A stretch of 64,000 nt of DNA from VRUE01 sp036266075 (lineage in GTDB: Bacteria > Actinomycetota > Thermoleophilia > Solirubrobacterales > 70-9), in assembly GCA_036266075.1 (NCBI GenBank), contig DATANV010000009.1:1-64000 (forward strand), written 5' to 3'. Made by a program: the position numbers and the translations under genes. Position 1 is the first letter of the stretch, and each line of letters opens with the position of its first letter. Below, in pieces: positions 35,880 to 43,729 of this stretch. The notes under the pieces are model-generated. The model worked only from the letters and a program-made list of their open reading frames with translations. It ran no database searches and was not told the origin of the DNA.

Positions 35880-37390
35880 CCGGTCCGCGCCGCGACCTCG
35901 CCGCCGCGCAGCCTGCGCAGCTCCTCCCGCGCCACGTCGCGGTCGTCGAAGGGGAGCTTGCGTCCCTCCTCGAACTCCTGTCCCTGCTCGTGGCCCTTGC
36001 CGGCGATCACGACCGTGTCGCCACTGCGCGCACGTGCCAGCGCCAGGGCGATCGCCGCCCGGCGGTCGGGCTCGACCTCCACCCCGCCGCGGTCGTCGAT
36101 GCCGGCCAGGACCTCGGCGACGATCGCCTCGGGGTCCTCGGAGCGCGGGTTGTCCGAGGTGACCACGGCCAGATCGGAGAGCGCCGCCCCGGCGCGACCC
36201 ATCTGCGGCCGCTTGCCGCGGTCGCGGTCGCCACCGGCGCCGAAGACAGAGATCAGCCGTCCCTCGGTCAGCCGCCGCGCCGCCTTCAGCACGTTCTCCA
36301 GCGAGTCCGGCGTATGCGCGTAGTCGACCAACACGGTGAACGGCTGGCCCTCCTCGACCGGCTCGAAGCGCCCCGGCGGCGCCGGCGCCGTGGCGAGAGC
36401 GGCGGCGACCCGATCGGCGTCCACCCCCAGCGCGAGCGCCGTGCCAAACGCCCCCAGCGCGTTGGCCACGTTGAAGTCCCCCGGCAACCTCATCCGCACC
36501 GTCATTCCCCCGCCGACGTGCCGAAAACCGGAGCCAGAGTGGAGTTTTCGGCCCGTCGGCCCCGGGGCCACGGTGAAGGTCGCGCCCTTTGCGTCGAAGG
36601 CGACATCTCGCGCGACGAGGTCGGCATCGCGGCCGGCGGCCGAGAAGGTCGTGCACTCGAATTCGTCTGCCACTCGCCGCCCGTACTCGTCGTCGACGTT
36701 GACGATCGCCGCCCGGGGCCCCATCTCGAACAGCAACCGCTTCGTCGCGAAGTAGTCCTCCATGTCGGCGTGGAAGTCGAGGTGGTCCTGGGTCAGGTTG
36801 GTGAAAACCGCCGCCTCGCAGTGGATCGCGTCCGCCCGGTGCAGCGCCAGGGCGTGCGAGGAGACCTCCATCGCGCAGGCCTCGTCGCCCGCATCGAGCA
36901 TGCGCCGAAAGGTGCCCTGCAGGTCGATCGCCTCAGGGGTCGTCCGCTCGACCTCCTCCTCCACCCCGCCCGCGACCTGCTTGACCGTTCCCAGCAGCCC
37001 GCACCGCACCCCGGCCCCCTCGAGGATCTCCCGAATCAAGAATGCCGTGGTCGTCTTCCCGTTGGTCCCGGTAACCCCCACGACCCGCAGCTCCCGCGTT
37101 GGGTCCCCGAAGAACCGAGCCGCCATGGGAGCCATCGCCGCCCGCGCGTCCGACGAGACCACCTGCGCCACCTCCAAGTCGAGCTCCCGCTCGACGACCA
37201 GCGCCGCGGCGCCCGACTCGACAGCTTCGGCAGCGAACTCGTGCCCATCCACCTTCTCTCCCGGCACGCAGAAGAACAGCGTTCCCGGCCCGACTTTCCG
37301 ACTGTCGTAAGCCAGCTTCTCCACCTCGACGGCGCCGTCCCCCACGACCCGGGCACCGTCAGCTGCAGCCACAAGCGCATCCAATCTCAC
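35876..37390 (-). CDS. murE: UDP-N-acetylmuramoyl-tripeptide synthetase
   Basis: The 504-residue Mur ligase adds the third residue. It has YDSRKVGPGTLFFCVPG, the P-loop GVTGTNGKTTTAFLI, EVSSHALAL, HLDFHADMEDYF, VDYAHTPDSLENVL and DNPRSEDP. The DNPR motif is the usual marker for meso-diaminopimelate as substrate. It starts at GTG 37390. At about residues 278-293 the coding sequence contains a 17-bp-stem palindrome that encodes GRKLHSGSGFRHV, suggesting an in-frame insertion. Confidence 0.96.
   Translation of the reverse strand: MRLDALVAAADGARVVGDGAVEVEKLAYDSRKVGPGTLFFCVPGEKVDGHEFAAEAVESGAAALVVERELDLEVAQVVSSDARAAMAPMAARFFGDPTRELRVVGVTGTNGKTTTAFLIREILEGAGVRCGLLGTVKQVAGGVEEEVERTTPEAIDLQGTFRRMLDAGDEACAMEVSSHALALHRADAIHCEAAVFTNLTQDHLDFHADMEDYFATKRLLFEMGPRAAIVNVDDEYGRRVADEFECTTFSAAGRDADLVARDVAFDAKGATFTVAPGPTGRKLHSGSGFRHVGGGMTVRMRLPGDFNVANALGAFGTALALGVDADRVAAALATAPAPPGRFEPVEEGQPFTVLVDYAHTPDSLENVLKAARRLTEGRLISVFGAGGDRDRGKRPQMGRAGAALSDLAVVTSDNPRSEDPEAIVAEVLAGIDDRGGVEVEPDRRAAIALALARARSGDTVVIAGKGHEQGQEFEEGRKLPFDDRDVAREELRRLRGGEVAARTG
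36512..36560 (-). repeat. 49-bp palindrome inside the murE coding sequence
   Basis: Arms 36512-36528 and 36544-36560 are 17-bp complements with one mismatch (gccgacgtgccgaaaac on the plus strand) around a 15-base loop. The reading frame of murE passes through it without interruption. It sits in the central-domain surface region rather than a catalytic motif, so it is tolerated. Confidence 0.75.
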
Positions 37391-37391
37391 G

Positions 37392-37436
37392 CCCGAATCT
37401 TAGAAGCGGGACCGGGTACCGCTCCCCCTATTCGGG
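37392..37436 (-). repeat. Nested hairpin over the ftsI stop codon
   Basis: Outer arms 37392-37398 and 37430-37436 (cccgaat and attcggg) enclose an inner stem at 37405-37409 and 37419-37423 (agcgg and ccgct). It spans the whole 37-bp ftsI-murE gap and the ftsI TAG. There is no T-tract, so it is probably not a terminator. Confidence 0.55.
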
Positions 37437-39080
37437 TGCAACCCCCAGATAAGGAAGCGCGAATTCAGCGATCCGCCCGAACGCCGGCGCCGCCACAGCC
37501 CCACCGTAGATTTCCCCCTGCGGCTGATCGACGATCACCGCCACCAGCAGCCGCGGGTCCTGCGCCGGCGCGAAGCCGATGAACGAGGCCACGTATTTCG
37601 TCTCCGAGTAGGTCCCGTTTTCGGCCACCTGCGCCGTCCCGGTCTTGCCCGCCAGGGTGTAGCCCGGGACGCTGACCTCCGACGCCGTCCCGCCCGGCGC
37701 CAGCACCCCCTCGAGCATCGTCCGCACCTGTTCGGCGACCGAGGCTTCGATCACCCGGTGCCCCTTGGGCTCGGACACCGCTTCGTCGCCGATCCTCTCG
37801 ATCAGCTGCGGCTGGCGCAGGACGCCGCCGTTGGCGATCGCCGCGTAACCGGCGACCATCTGCATCGGCGTCACCGCAAGGCCCTGGCCGATCGGCAGGT
37901 TCCCCATCGTCGAACCCGAGTATTCGTCGAGCGCCGGCACGATCCCCTGCTCCTCGGCCGGAAATTGGACACCCGTCGGGCGGCCGAAGCCAAAGCGCTC
38001 GATCCAGCGGCTGAACTTCTCGCCGCCTACCAGCAGCCCGATCGTCGCGGCGCCCACGTTGGAGGAGTGGGAAAGGATTTCGGCGACGCTCAGCGTCACC
38101 GTCGGCCGCGGCTCGGCGTCTTCGATGATCCGGTCGGCGACGTGAAGCTGTGGCTGCAACGTGAAGGTGGTTTCGGGGCTGACCAGCTTTTCCTGCAACG
38201 CCGCCGAGACGGTGAACGCCTTGAAGGTCGAGCCGGGCTCGTAGGTGAAGCCCGTCGCCCGGTTCATAAGGTCTTCCGGGCTGGCGCTTTCCAGATCTGA
38301 CGGATCGACCGGCGGCCAGTTGGCCATCGCCAGGATCTGCGAGTTGCGCGGGTCCATGACGATCGCCGTCGCGCCCTTCGGCGAGTAGGTTTCGCCGACC
38401 CCGGCCAGCACTTCCTCGGTCTTCTCCTCGATCGCCGGGTCGAGGGTCAGGCGCAAGTCTTCGCCGTCCTCGGTTTCGCTGACCGTTTCCAGGCGGATCG
38501 GTTCGCCCAGCGCGTCCTTGACGATTCGCCGTTCGCCGTCCTCGCCGCGCAGGACCGATTCCTTACCCGCCTCGAGACCCGTGAGGCCCTCGTTGTCCGC
38601 CCCGACTGCGCCGATCGTCTGTGCCGCCAGGTCGCCCTGCGGGTAGGTCCGGCGGCTGTCGGGCAACTCGCCGATCCCTTCCAGCTCCAACCGCGCGACC
38701 CGCGCCGCGGCCGGCAGCGGCACTTTGCGCGCCACGTAGGAGAAGCCGGAGTCGGCGGTCAGGCTTTCGAGGACGTCCTCGCGATCGAGATCGAGGATCT
38801 CGGCGAGCTTCGCCGCATCGCGGCCCGGATGCTCCACCTGGTAGGGCGTCGCGTAGATCGTCTTCGCGTCTTCGGAGACGGCCAGCGGGTTGCCGTAGCG
38901 GTCAAGCACGCTGCCGCGCAGGCCCGGCACGGTGACGACCTCCGTCTGCTGGTAGCTCGCCTCGGAGGCGAGCTTGGCGCCCTGCACTCCCTGCAGCCAA
39001 AAGGCACGGGCGCCGATCACCAGGAAGCAGAGGAGGAAGCCGGCGAACAGCAGGCCGATCCTCCGCTCGATCGTCCGCAT
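37428..39080 (-). CDS. ftsI: Peptidoglycan transpeptidase FtsI (class B PBP)
   Basis: The 550-residue penicillin-binding protein has a single N-terminal membrane helix (LLFAGFLLCFLVIGARAFWL) and a dimerisation domain with RGSVLDRYGNPLA. The transpeptidase motifs are STFK (residues 284-287), SSN (339-341) and KTGTAQ. It crosslinks septal peptidoglycan with FtsW. Starts at ATG 39080, 6 bp after ftsL. No PASTA repeats are visible at the C-terminus. Confidence 0.96.
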   Translation of the reverse strand: MRTIERRIGLLFAGFLLCFLVIGARAFWLQGVQGAKLASEASYQQTEVVTVPGLRGSVLDRYGNPLAVSEDAKTIYATPYQVEHPGRDAAKLAEILDLDREDVLESLTADSGFSYVARKVPLPAAARVARLELEGIGELPDSRRTYPQGDLAAQTIGAVGADNEGLTGLEAGKESVLRGEDGERRIVKDALGEPIRLETVSETEDGEDLRLTLDPAIEEKTEEVLAGVGETYSPKGATAIVMDPRNSQILAMANWPPVDPSDLESASPEDLMNRATGFTYEPGSTFKAFTVSAALQEKLVSPETTFTLQPQLHVADRIIEDAEPRPTVTLSVAEILSHSSNVGAATIGLLVGGEKFSRWIERFGFGRPTGVQFPAEEQGIVPALDEYSGSTMGNLPIGQGLAVTPMQMVAGYAAIANGGVLRQPQLIERIGDEAVSEPKGHRVIEASVAEQVRTMLEGVLAPGGTASEVSVPGYTLAGKTGTAQVAENGTYSETKYVASFIGFAPAQDPRLLVAVIVDQPQGEIYGGAVAAPAFGRIAEFALPYLGVAPE

Positions 39081-39086
39081 CGGGCC

Positions 39087-39533
39087 TCAGTAGGCGCCGG
39101 CTAGGCGCTGCGCCGCGGTAGCGACATCGTCGGGACCGGTCTGCACGTATTCGACCTCATCGACCGGTGCCGCGGCGAGACCGAGACCGGCCGCCTCGCT
39201 GCGCACTCGTCCGGCGCCGGAGCGCTGCGCGTCGCGGCTGCGCAGGATCGAGTTCTCTTCGTCGAGCGCCTGGATGTTCTGGTCGACGTGACCGGCGCCG
39301 GCGGCGAAGCTGAGCGTGATCACGTTGAGGGTGACGATGCCGGCAAGCAACATGCCGAGCAGCGCGATCCAGGCCCGTCCGCGGGTGAGGCGCACCATCA
39401 GGCCCGAGTCGGGCAGGTTGCGAACCGCGGTAGCGGTGCCGACGGCGATCGGGATCAGCTGGCCGCCGGGACGGCGAGCAGGTGCCTTGCGAGCCGGCGC
39501 TGCGGCCCTGCGGGCGGTCGCCGCGGCGGCCAT
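39087..39533 (-). CDS. ftsL: FtsL-like septum protein
   Basis: The 148-residue protein has an Ala/Arg-rich cytoplasmic N-terminus, one transmembrane helix (AWIALLGMLLAGIVTLNVITL) and a short heptad-like region (NIQALDEENSILRSRDAQ). FtsL proteins are recognised mainly by this topology and by position between rsmH and ftsI, which is where it sits. ATG 39533 overlaps the rsmH stop (TGATG). It probably bridges FtsQ-FtsB to FtsW-FtsI. Confidence 0.8.
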   Translation of the reverse strand: MAAAATARRAAAPARKAPARRPGGQLIPIAVGTATAVRNLPDSGLMVRLTRGRAWIALLGMLLAGIVTLNVITLSFAAGAGHVDQNIQALDEENSILRSRDAQRSGAGRVRSEAAGLGLAAAPVDEVEYVQTGPDDVATAAQRLAGAY

Positions 39534-40486
39534 CAGGCGGCACTCCCGGCCGACTGGGCGGCGGCGATCTTGACCGCGGCCCGCAGGTGGGCGGCTTTGG
39601 AGCGCGGGTTCGAGACCTGTTCCTCGGCGCCGGGTGCGACGGCGCGACGGGTCAGCAGCTCGGCTTCTGGCTCGCGCCCGCAGGTGCAGATCGGCAGCTC
39701 CGGCGGACATACGCAACCGCGGGCGCGGTCGGCGAGGAAGCGCTTGACGCGCCGGTCCTCGAGCGAATGGAAGGAGATCGCGGCGAGGCGGCCGCCGAGC
39801 GGCAGCATCCCCCAGGCGGTCGGCAGCGCGTCATCGAGCGAGTCGAGCTCGCCGTTGACGGCGATCCGAACCGCTTGAAAGGTGCGCTTGGCCGGGTGCC
39901 CGCCGCCGAAGCGCGCCGAGGCCGGCATCCCCGCCTTGACAGCGTCGACCAGCTCCGAGGTGGTCCGCAACGGCCGACGGCGCACGATCTCCCGGGCGAT
40001 GCCTCCCGCGTAGCGCTCCTCGCCGAAGCGGCGCAGCATCTGGGCGATACGCGCCTCCGGCCACTCGTTGAGCAGGTCGGCGGCGTTCATCTGCTGGCGC
40101 GTGTCCATCCGCATGTCGAGCGGCGCGTCGTAGGAATAGGAGAAGCCCCGCTCCCTGGCGTCGACCTGCATGGAGGACATTCCGAGGTCCATGTAGACCA
40201 TGTCTGGGTGGATGCTTTCGCCGCGCAGGGTCCGAAGCCCTGCCGCGTAATCGGATCCGAGGAAGGCGGTGCTGCAGGGCACCGCGGCGGCGAAGCGCTC
40301 GAAGCGAGCCTCGGCGTCGGGGTCGCGGTCGATGCAGTAGAGCGTCCCCTCCGGGCCGATCGCGGTGGCGACGCGCCGCGCGTGGCCGCCACCGCCGAAG
40401 GTGCAGTCGACCGCGATCTGCCCCGGCTGCGGGGCCAGCAGCGAGAGCAGCTCGGGCGCGAGAACTGGCTGGTGCTGGTCGGGCAT
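39533..40486 (-). CDS. rsmH: 16S rRNA (cytosine1402-N4)-methyltransferase
   Basis: The 317-residue SAM-dependent enzyme starts QHQPVLAPELLSLLAP, followed by VDCTFGGGGHARRVA, YMDLGMSSMQVD and SFHSLEDRRVKRF, which define RsmH/MraW. A small Cys cluster (CVCPPELPICTCGR) near residue 270 is typical. ATG 40486 is chosen because the family N-terminus begins there, although no strong Shine-Dalgarno is seen. It follows mraZ by 67 bp. Confidence 0.96.
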   Translation of the reverse strand: MPDQHQPVLAPELLSLLAPQPGQIAVDCTFGGGGHARRVATAIGPEGTLYCIDRDPDAEARFERFAAAVPCSTAFLGSDYAAGLRTLRGESIHPDMVYMDLGMSSMQVDARERGFSYSYDAPLDMRMDTRQQMNAADLLNEWPEARIAQMLRRFGEERYAGGIAREIVRRRPLRTTSELVDAVKAGMPASARFGGGHPAKRTFQAVRIAVNGELDSLDDALPTAWGMLPLGGRLAAISFHSLEDRRVKRFLADRARGCVCPPELPICTCGREPEAELLTRRAVAPGAEEQVSNPRSKAAHLRAAVKIAAAQSAGSAA

Positions 40487-40553
40487 GAGTAGAAGGGTTG
40501 CGCTCAACGCTTGCGGGCTCGCCGTGGGCATCTGCCGGGCATGGGCCGCCATC

Positions 40554-40997
40554 TCACGCAGCCGCCCCGCTGCCGGCCAGGCTCTCGGCGATCTCGGGGG
40601 CGGCGGCATCCAGCTCCTCCTCCTGCCTGGCCCATGCCTCGGCACTCCAGATCTCGAGGTACTCGCCGGCGCCGATCACCATGCAGGGGCCGATCAAGCC
40701 CGCGTGTTCGACCAGCGGTGCCGGGATGCGAATTCGCCCGGCCGAATCGAGCTTCTCATCGAAGGAGCCACCGTGGAAACGGCGGCGCAGGCGCCGCGCG
40801 TCGCTGCCGAACGGGCTGTGCGGCGCCAGGAAGCGGTCGGAGAGCTGCTCGAACTCGCTGGTCGTGTGCACCCAGACGCAGGGGTCGAAGCCCTTGGACA
40901 GAACAACGCCGTCGGAGAGCGGAGCGCGGAACCGGGAGGGAACCGTGAGGCGCCCTTTGGAGTCGAGGCTGTGCTCGTAGAGACCCCGAAATGCCAT
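40554..40997 (-). CDS. mraZ: Transcriptional regulator MraZ
   Basis: The 147-residue protein has two AbrB-like halves: GLYEHSLDSKGRLTVPSRFR with CVWVHTTSEFEQL, and SFDEKLDSAGRIRIPAPLVEHAG. MraZ forms a ring that binds repeats in its own promoter and represses the dcw operon. ATG 40997 has AAAGGA nine bases upstream. Three GTGGGG-type repeats at 10-bp spacing lie in the promoter, which supports autoregulation. Confidence 0.96.
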   Translation of the reverse strand: MAFRGLYEHSLDSKGRLTVPSRFRAPLSDGVVLSKGFDPCVWVHTTSEFEQLSDRFLAPHSPFGSDARRLRRRFHGGSFDEKLDSAGRIRIPAPLVEHAGLIGPCMVIGAGEYLEIWSAEAWARQEEELDAAAPEIAESLAGSGAAA

Positions 40998-41034
40998 CCC
41001 GTGGGTTCCTTTCTGCGGCCTAAAGAGAGAGTTA

Positions 41035-41077
41035 GGACCGGAGTGATGAGGTGGGAGGAGCCTCACCACCCCGGTCC
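41035..41077 (-). promoter_or_regulatory. Leader hairpin upstream of mraZ
   Basis: Arms 41035-41051 and 41061-41077 pair over 17 positions. The two imperfect positions become G-U pairs in the RNA. The loop is nine bases. The hairpin lies in the predicted 5' leader, between the transcription start and the mraZ Shine-Dalgarno. It may stabilise the dcw mRNA or act in attenuation; no T-run follows. Confidence 0.6.
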
Positions 41078-41093
41078 TGGGCTTCAACTCGAG

Positions 41094-41126
41094 CGCCACA
41101 CTACCCCACTTCCCCCCACTTTGCAA
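41094..41126 (-). promoter_or_regulatory. mraZ promoter with MraZ operator repeats
   Basis: On the minus strand TTGCAA (41121-41126), a 17-base spacer and TAGTGT (41098-41103) form a primary-sigma-like promoter. Three repeats, GTGGGG, GTGGGG and GTGGCG, begin at 41119, 41109 and 41099, exactly ten bases apart. MraZ is known to bind TGGGN-type repeats with this periodicity. The repeats cover the spacer and the -10 element, so binding would block RNA polymerase. Confidence 0.75.
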
Positions 41127-41231
41127 CACCAACTCCATCCGCAACCCCACTTGCAGGCCGTGCGCCCGCGAGGGGCACTCGGGAGGGCCTATGGACGCGC
41201 CGATGCAGACTCGTGCGACTAGGCTGCGCCG

Positions 41232-42074
41232 ATGAGCGCCACCGAGGCCTTGCCCGACGACGCAAACGACCTGCGCGGCTTCCACTTCCGCCAGCTGCTC
41301 GGCAGGCCGCTGACCTGGATCCTGGTCGGACTCTTCGCAATCGCCGCCGGCGTTGCCGGCGCCGTCCTGGTGGGGCCGGCCGTCGGGGGCGCAGCGGCGC
41401 TCGCCGCCCTCCTCGTCGGACTGCTGGTCGTCTTTGGCATCGCCGACTCGCGCGCCGAGGACGCCTTCTTCCAGGTATATGGAGAACAGCGCGGCCTGGT
41501 CGTCCACGGCAAGGGCCGGGTGCCGCCGGCGACGCCGCTGCTGCGCAGGGGCGACGATCGCTACGCCGAGCGGGCGCTGGAAGGCCCGCTGGGCGACGGC
41601 GTCGACGGGACGCTCGCCCTCTACACCTACGAGGAGGAGTCGACCGACAGCGAGGGCAATCGCCAGACCAGCTACTACCGCTACACGATCGGCCTCGCCG
41701 AGGTGCCCGAGTGCGCCGGCTTCGTCCCCGAGCTGTACTGCCAGCGCAAGTTCGGCCCCCGCGCCCTGGAGAAGCTCGAGGACGCCTTCCGGCGCGCCAA
41801 GCAGAGGGTCGAGCTGGAGAGCGAGGCGCTCGACGACCGCTACGAGATCTTTGCCGGCGGCGAGCAGGACGCCAACCGGCTGCGCCAGCTCTTCTCCCCC
41901 ACCTTCATCGTCTGGCTGACCGATTCCGCCCCCGAGAAGTTCGCCTTCGAGCTGGTCGAAGGCGCGCTCTGCTGCTACGTCAACGGCCACAAGAAGAGTG
42001 CCCCGGAGCTGGACGCCGTCCGCGCGGCCACCGCCGCCGTTTCCACTCGCCTGCGCGAGGAGTCCTCGGAGTAG
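41232..42074 (+). CDS. Membrane protein of unknown function
   Basis: The 280-residue product has two adjacent hydrophobic segments at about residues 26-70 and then a soluble domain of about 200 residues. That part contains YTYEEESTDSEGNRQTSYYRY and LFSPTFIVWLTDSAPEKFAFELVEGALCCYVN. The layout resembles DUF3137-type bacterial proteins, in which a soluble domain follows a hairpin of helices, but I cannot assign it. It diverges from mraZ and its stop abuts the tadC stop with no spacing. Confidence 0.8.
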   Translation: MSATEALPDDANDLRGFHFRQLLGRPLTWILVGLFAIAAGVAGAVLVGPAVGGAAALAALLVGLLVVFGIADSRAEDAFFQVYGEQRGLVVHGKGRVPPATPLLRRGDDRYAERALEGPLGDGVDGTLALYTYEEESTDSEGNRQTSYYRYTIGLAEVPECAGFVPELYCQRKFGPRALEKLEDAFRRAKQRVELESEALDDRYEIFAGGEQDANRLRQLFSPTFIVWLTDSAPEKFAFELVEGALCCYVNGHKKSAPELDAVRAATAAVSTRLREESSE

Positions 42075-42896
42075 CTAGAAGCCGCTGAGCAGGACGTCGG
42101 CGTTGGCGATCAGGCCGGCGGCGATCAGCAGCAGGACGGAGGGGACGAGGACCAGGGCGACGACCAGCTGGATCTTCGGCGCGGCGCGGGCCGCGCCCTC
42201 CTCGATCGCCCGGCGCCGGTCGCGGCGCAGAGCGGCCGACTGGCGGCGGAGCTGGTCGGCGAGCGGCGAGCCGAGGCGGCGCGAGCGCTCGATCGAAGCG
42301 CAGAGGGTGGCGACCTCAGCGCCCGGAACGCGCTCGCGCAGGGCGCGCAGGGCAGCCTGCAGCGAGCGGCCGCACTCGATCTCGGCGACGGTCGCCCGCA
42401 GCTCCTCGGCCAACGGGCCCTCGCCGGCGCGGGCCAGCTCGGCGAAGCCCGCCGCCGGGCTGCGCCCGGCGGCGGAGGCGACGGCGAGCAGGTCGAGGGC
42501 GTCCGGCAGGGCGGCCAGCAGGTGCCTGCGGCGGCGGCGCGCCTCGCGCTCGAGCAGCGCGTCGGGCAGGACGAAGCCGGCGGCGGGCAGTCCGAGCGCA
42601 ACGAGGACGGCGGTACGCCCCGGCGCCGCCGGGGCGGCGATCAGCGCCAACAGTCCACCCGCCACGGAGCAGGCCAGCTTTCCGGCCAAGACGGCGCCGA
42701 GTGGCAGGCGTGGCTCGAGCCCGGCGCGGCGGATGCGATCCGGCAGGCCAAGCCGCAGCGCCGCCGTGGCCGAGCGGCCACGGGTCAGGAAGGCGAGCGG
42801 CGAGAGGTCGTTGCCAATCGGAACCGGGCGCAGCTCCCACAGGGCTGCAAAACAGAGCAGGACCGCGACCGCGGCGAGCGGGCCGGCGCCGCTCAC
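42075..42896 (-). CDS. tadC: Tad pilus assembly membrane protein, TadC-like (type II secretion F family)
   Basis: The 273-residue protein has hydrophobic segments at the N-terminus, in the middle and at the C-terminus. The T2SSF domain between them contains LPDALDLLAVASAAGRSPAAGFAELARAGEGPLAEEL and ATLCASIERSRRLGSPLADQLR. TadB and TadC form the inner-membrane platform of Flp/Tad pili. The GTG at 42896 overlaps the tadB stop. It is the last gene of the module. Confidence 0.85.
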   Translation of the reverse strand: MSGAGPLAAVAVLLCFAALWELRPVPIGNDLSPLAFLTRGRSATAALRLGLPDRIRRAGLEPRLPLGAVLAGKLACSVAGGLLALIAAPAAPGRTAVLVALGLPAAGFVLPDALLEREARRRRRHLLAALPDALDLLAVASAAGRSPAAGFAELARAGEGPLAEELRATVAEIECGRSLQAALRALRERVPGAEVATLCASIERSRRLGSPLADQLRRQSAALRRDRRRAIEEGAARAAPKIQLVVALVLVPSVLLLIAAGLIANADVLLSGF

Positions 42897-43729
42897 TCGA
42901 TCACCCGGGCCAGGCGGCGGATCGCGGCAAAACCGGCGAGTTGCAGGGCCGCCGCGAAGGCCACCATCGCAGCGGAGGCAGGAGCGCCGAGCAGCTTGGC
43001 GAGGAAGCCCGGCTGGATCAGCTCGGCGAACAGCGCACCGCCGCTCGGCATCGCAACCACGAGCAGGCCGGTGAAGCGCGCCTGGGCGGTGGCCGAACGA
43101 GCGTCTTCGGCGACCCGGTCGCGCTCCGCGGCCCCCTCCGCGAAGCGGCGCAGCAGCCCCGCCAGGTCGCCGCCGGCGAGCCGCTGGCTGAGCAGCGCGG
43201 CGACGAACGCGTCGACCCTCGCCGATCGCATCCTTCGCCGCCAACCGCCCACGGCGTCGGCAGTGGCGGCACCGAGTTGCAGCTCGGTGCCGAGCCGGGC
43301 CAGCTCGACCGCCGGCGGTCCGTCGAGCGAAGAAGCCGCCGCCGGCAACGCGGCGCGCAGCGAGCGGCCCACGGCCAGCGAGTCGGCGACCGCGGCGGCG
43401 AGCGCCGGCAACGCTCGCTCGACCGCCCGGCGGTAGCGACGCCGGCTGCTGGAGACCCACCAAGCGGCAATCGCGGGGCCGGCGATGGCAAGCGGCGCAG
43501 CGAGCGCCGGTCCCGCCAGGAGCCAACCGCCGAGCAGCGCGGCGCCGGCACCAAGCGCGGCGAGCCGGCGGCGCTCGAGGGTCGAGGGCGCGTACCCCTC
43601 TCGACCGGCGCGGCGCAGCGGCTCCAGCGCGAGGCGCAGCCACCCGATTGCCGCAGGGCTGGCAAGGACCGCCTCGCGGACGGCTAGCGCCGCCAACCCT
43701 CCGGCCGCGGCTCCCAAGAGGATCAGCAC
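42893..43729 (-). CDS. tadB: Tad pilus assembly membrane protein, TadB-like
   Basis: This 278-residue protein has several hydrophobic stretches around a T2SSF domain (ALPALAAAVADSLAVGRSLRAALPAAA, with RVDAFVAALLSQRLAGGDLAGLLRRFA). It pairs with TadC as the pilus platform. GTG 43729 overlaps the tadA stop. Composition is extremely Ala/Leu/Arg-rich, so sequence similarity alone is weak; position between tadA and tadC carries much of the call. Confidence 0.85.
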   Translation of the reverse strand: MLILLGAAAGGLAALAVREAVLASPAAIGWLRLALEPLRRAGREGYAPSTLERRRLAALGAGAALLGGWLLAGPALAAPLAIAGPAIAAWWVSSSRRRYRRAVERALPALAAAVADSLAVGRSLRAALPAAASSLDGPPAVELARLGTELQLGAATADAVGGWRRRMRSARVDAFVAALLSQRLAGGDLAGLLRRFAEGAAERDRVAEDARSATAQARFTGLLVVAMPSGGALFAELIQPGFLAKLLGAPASAAMVAFAAALQLAGFAAIRRLARVIE

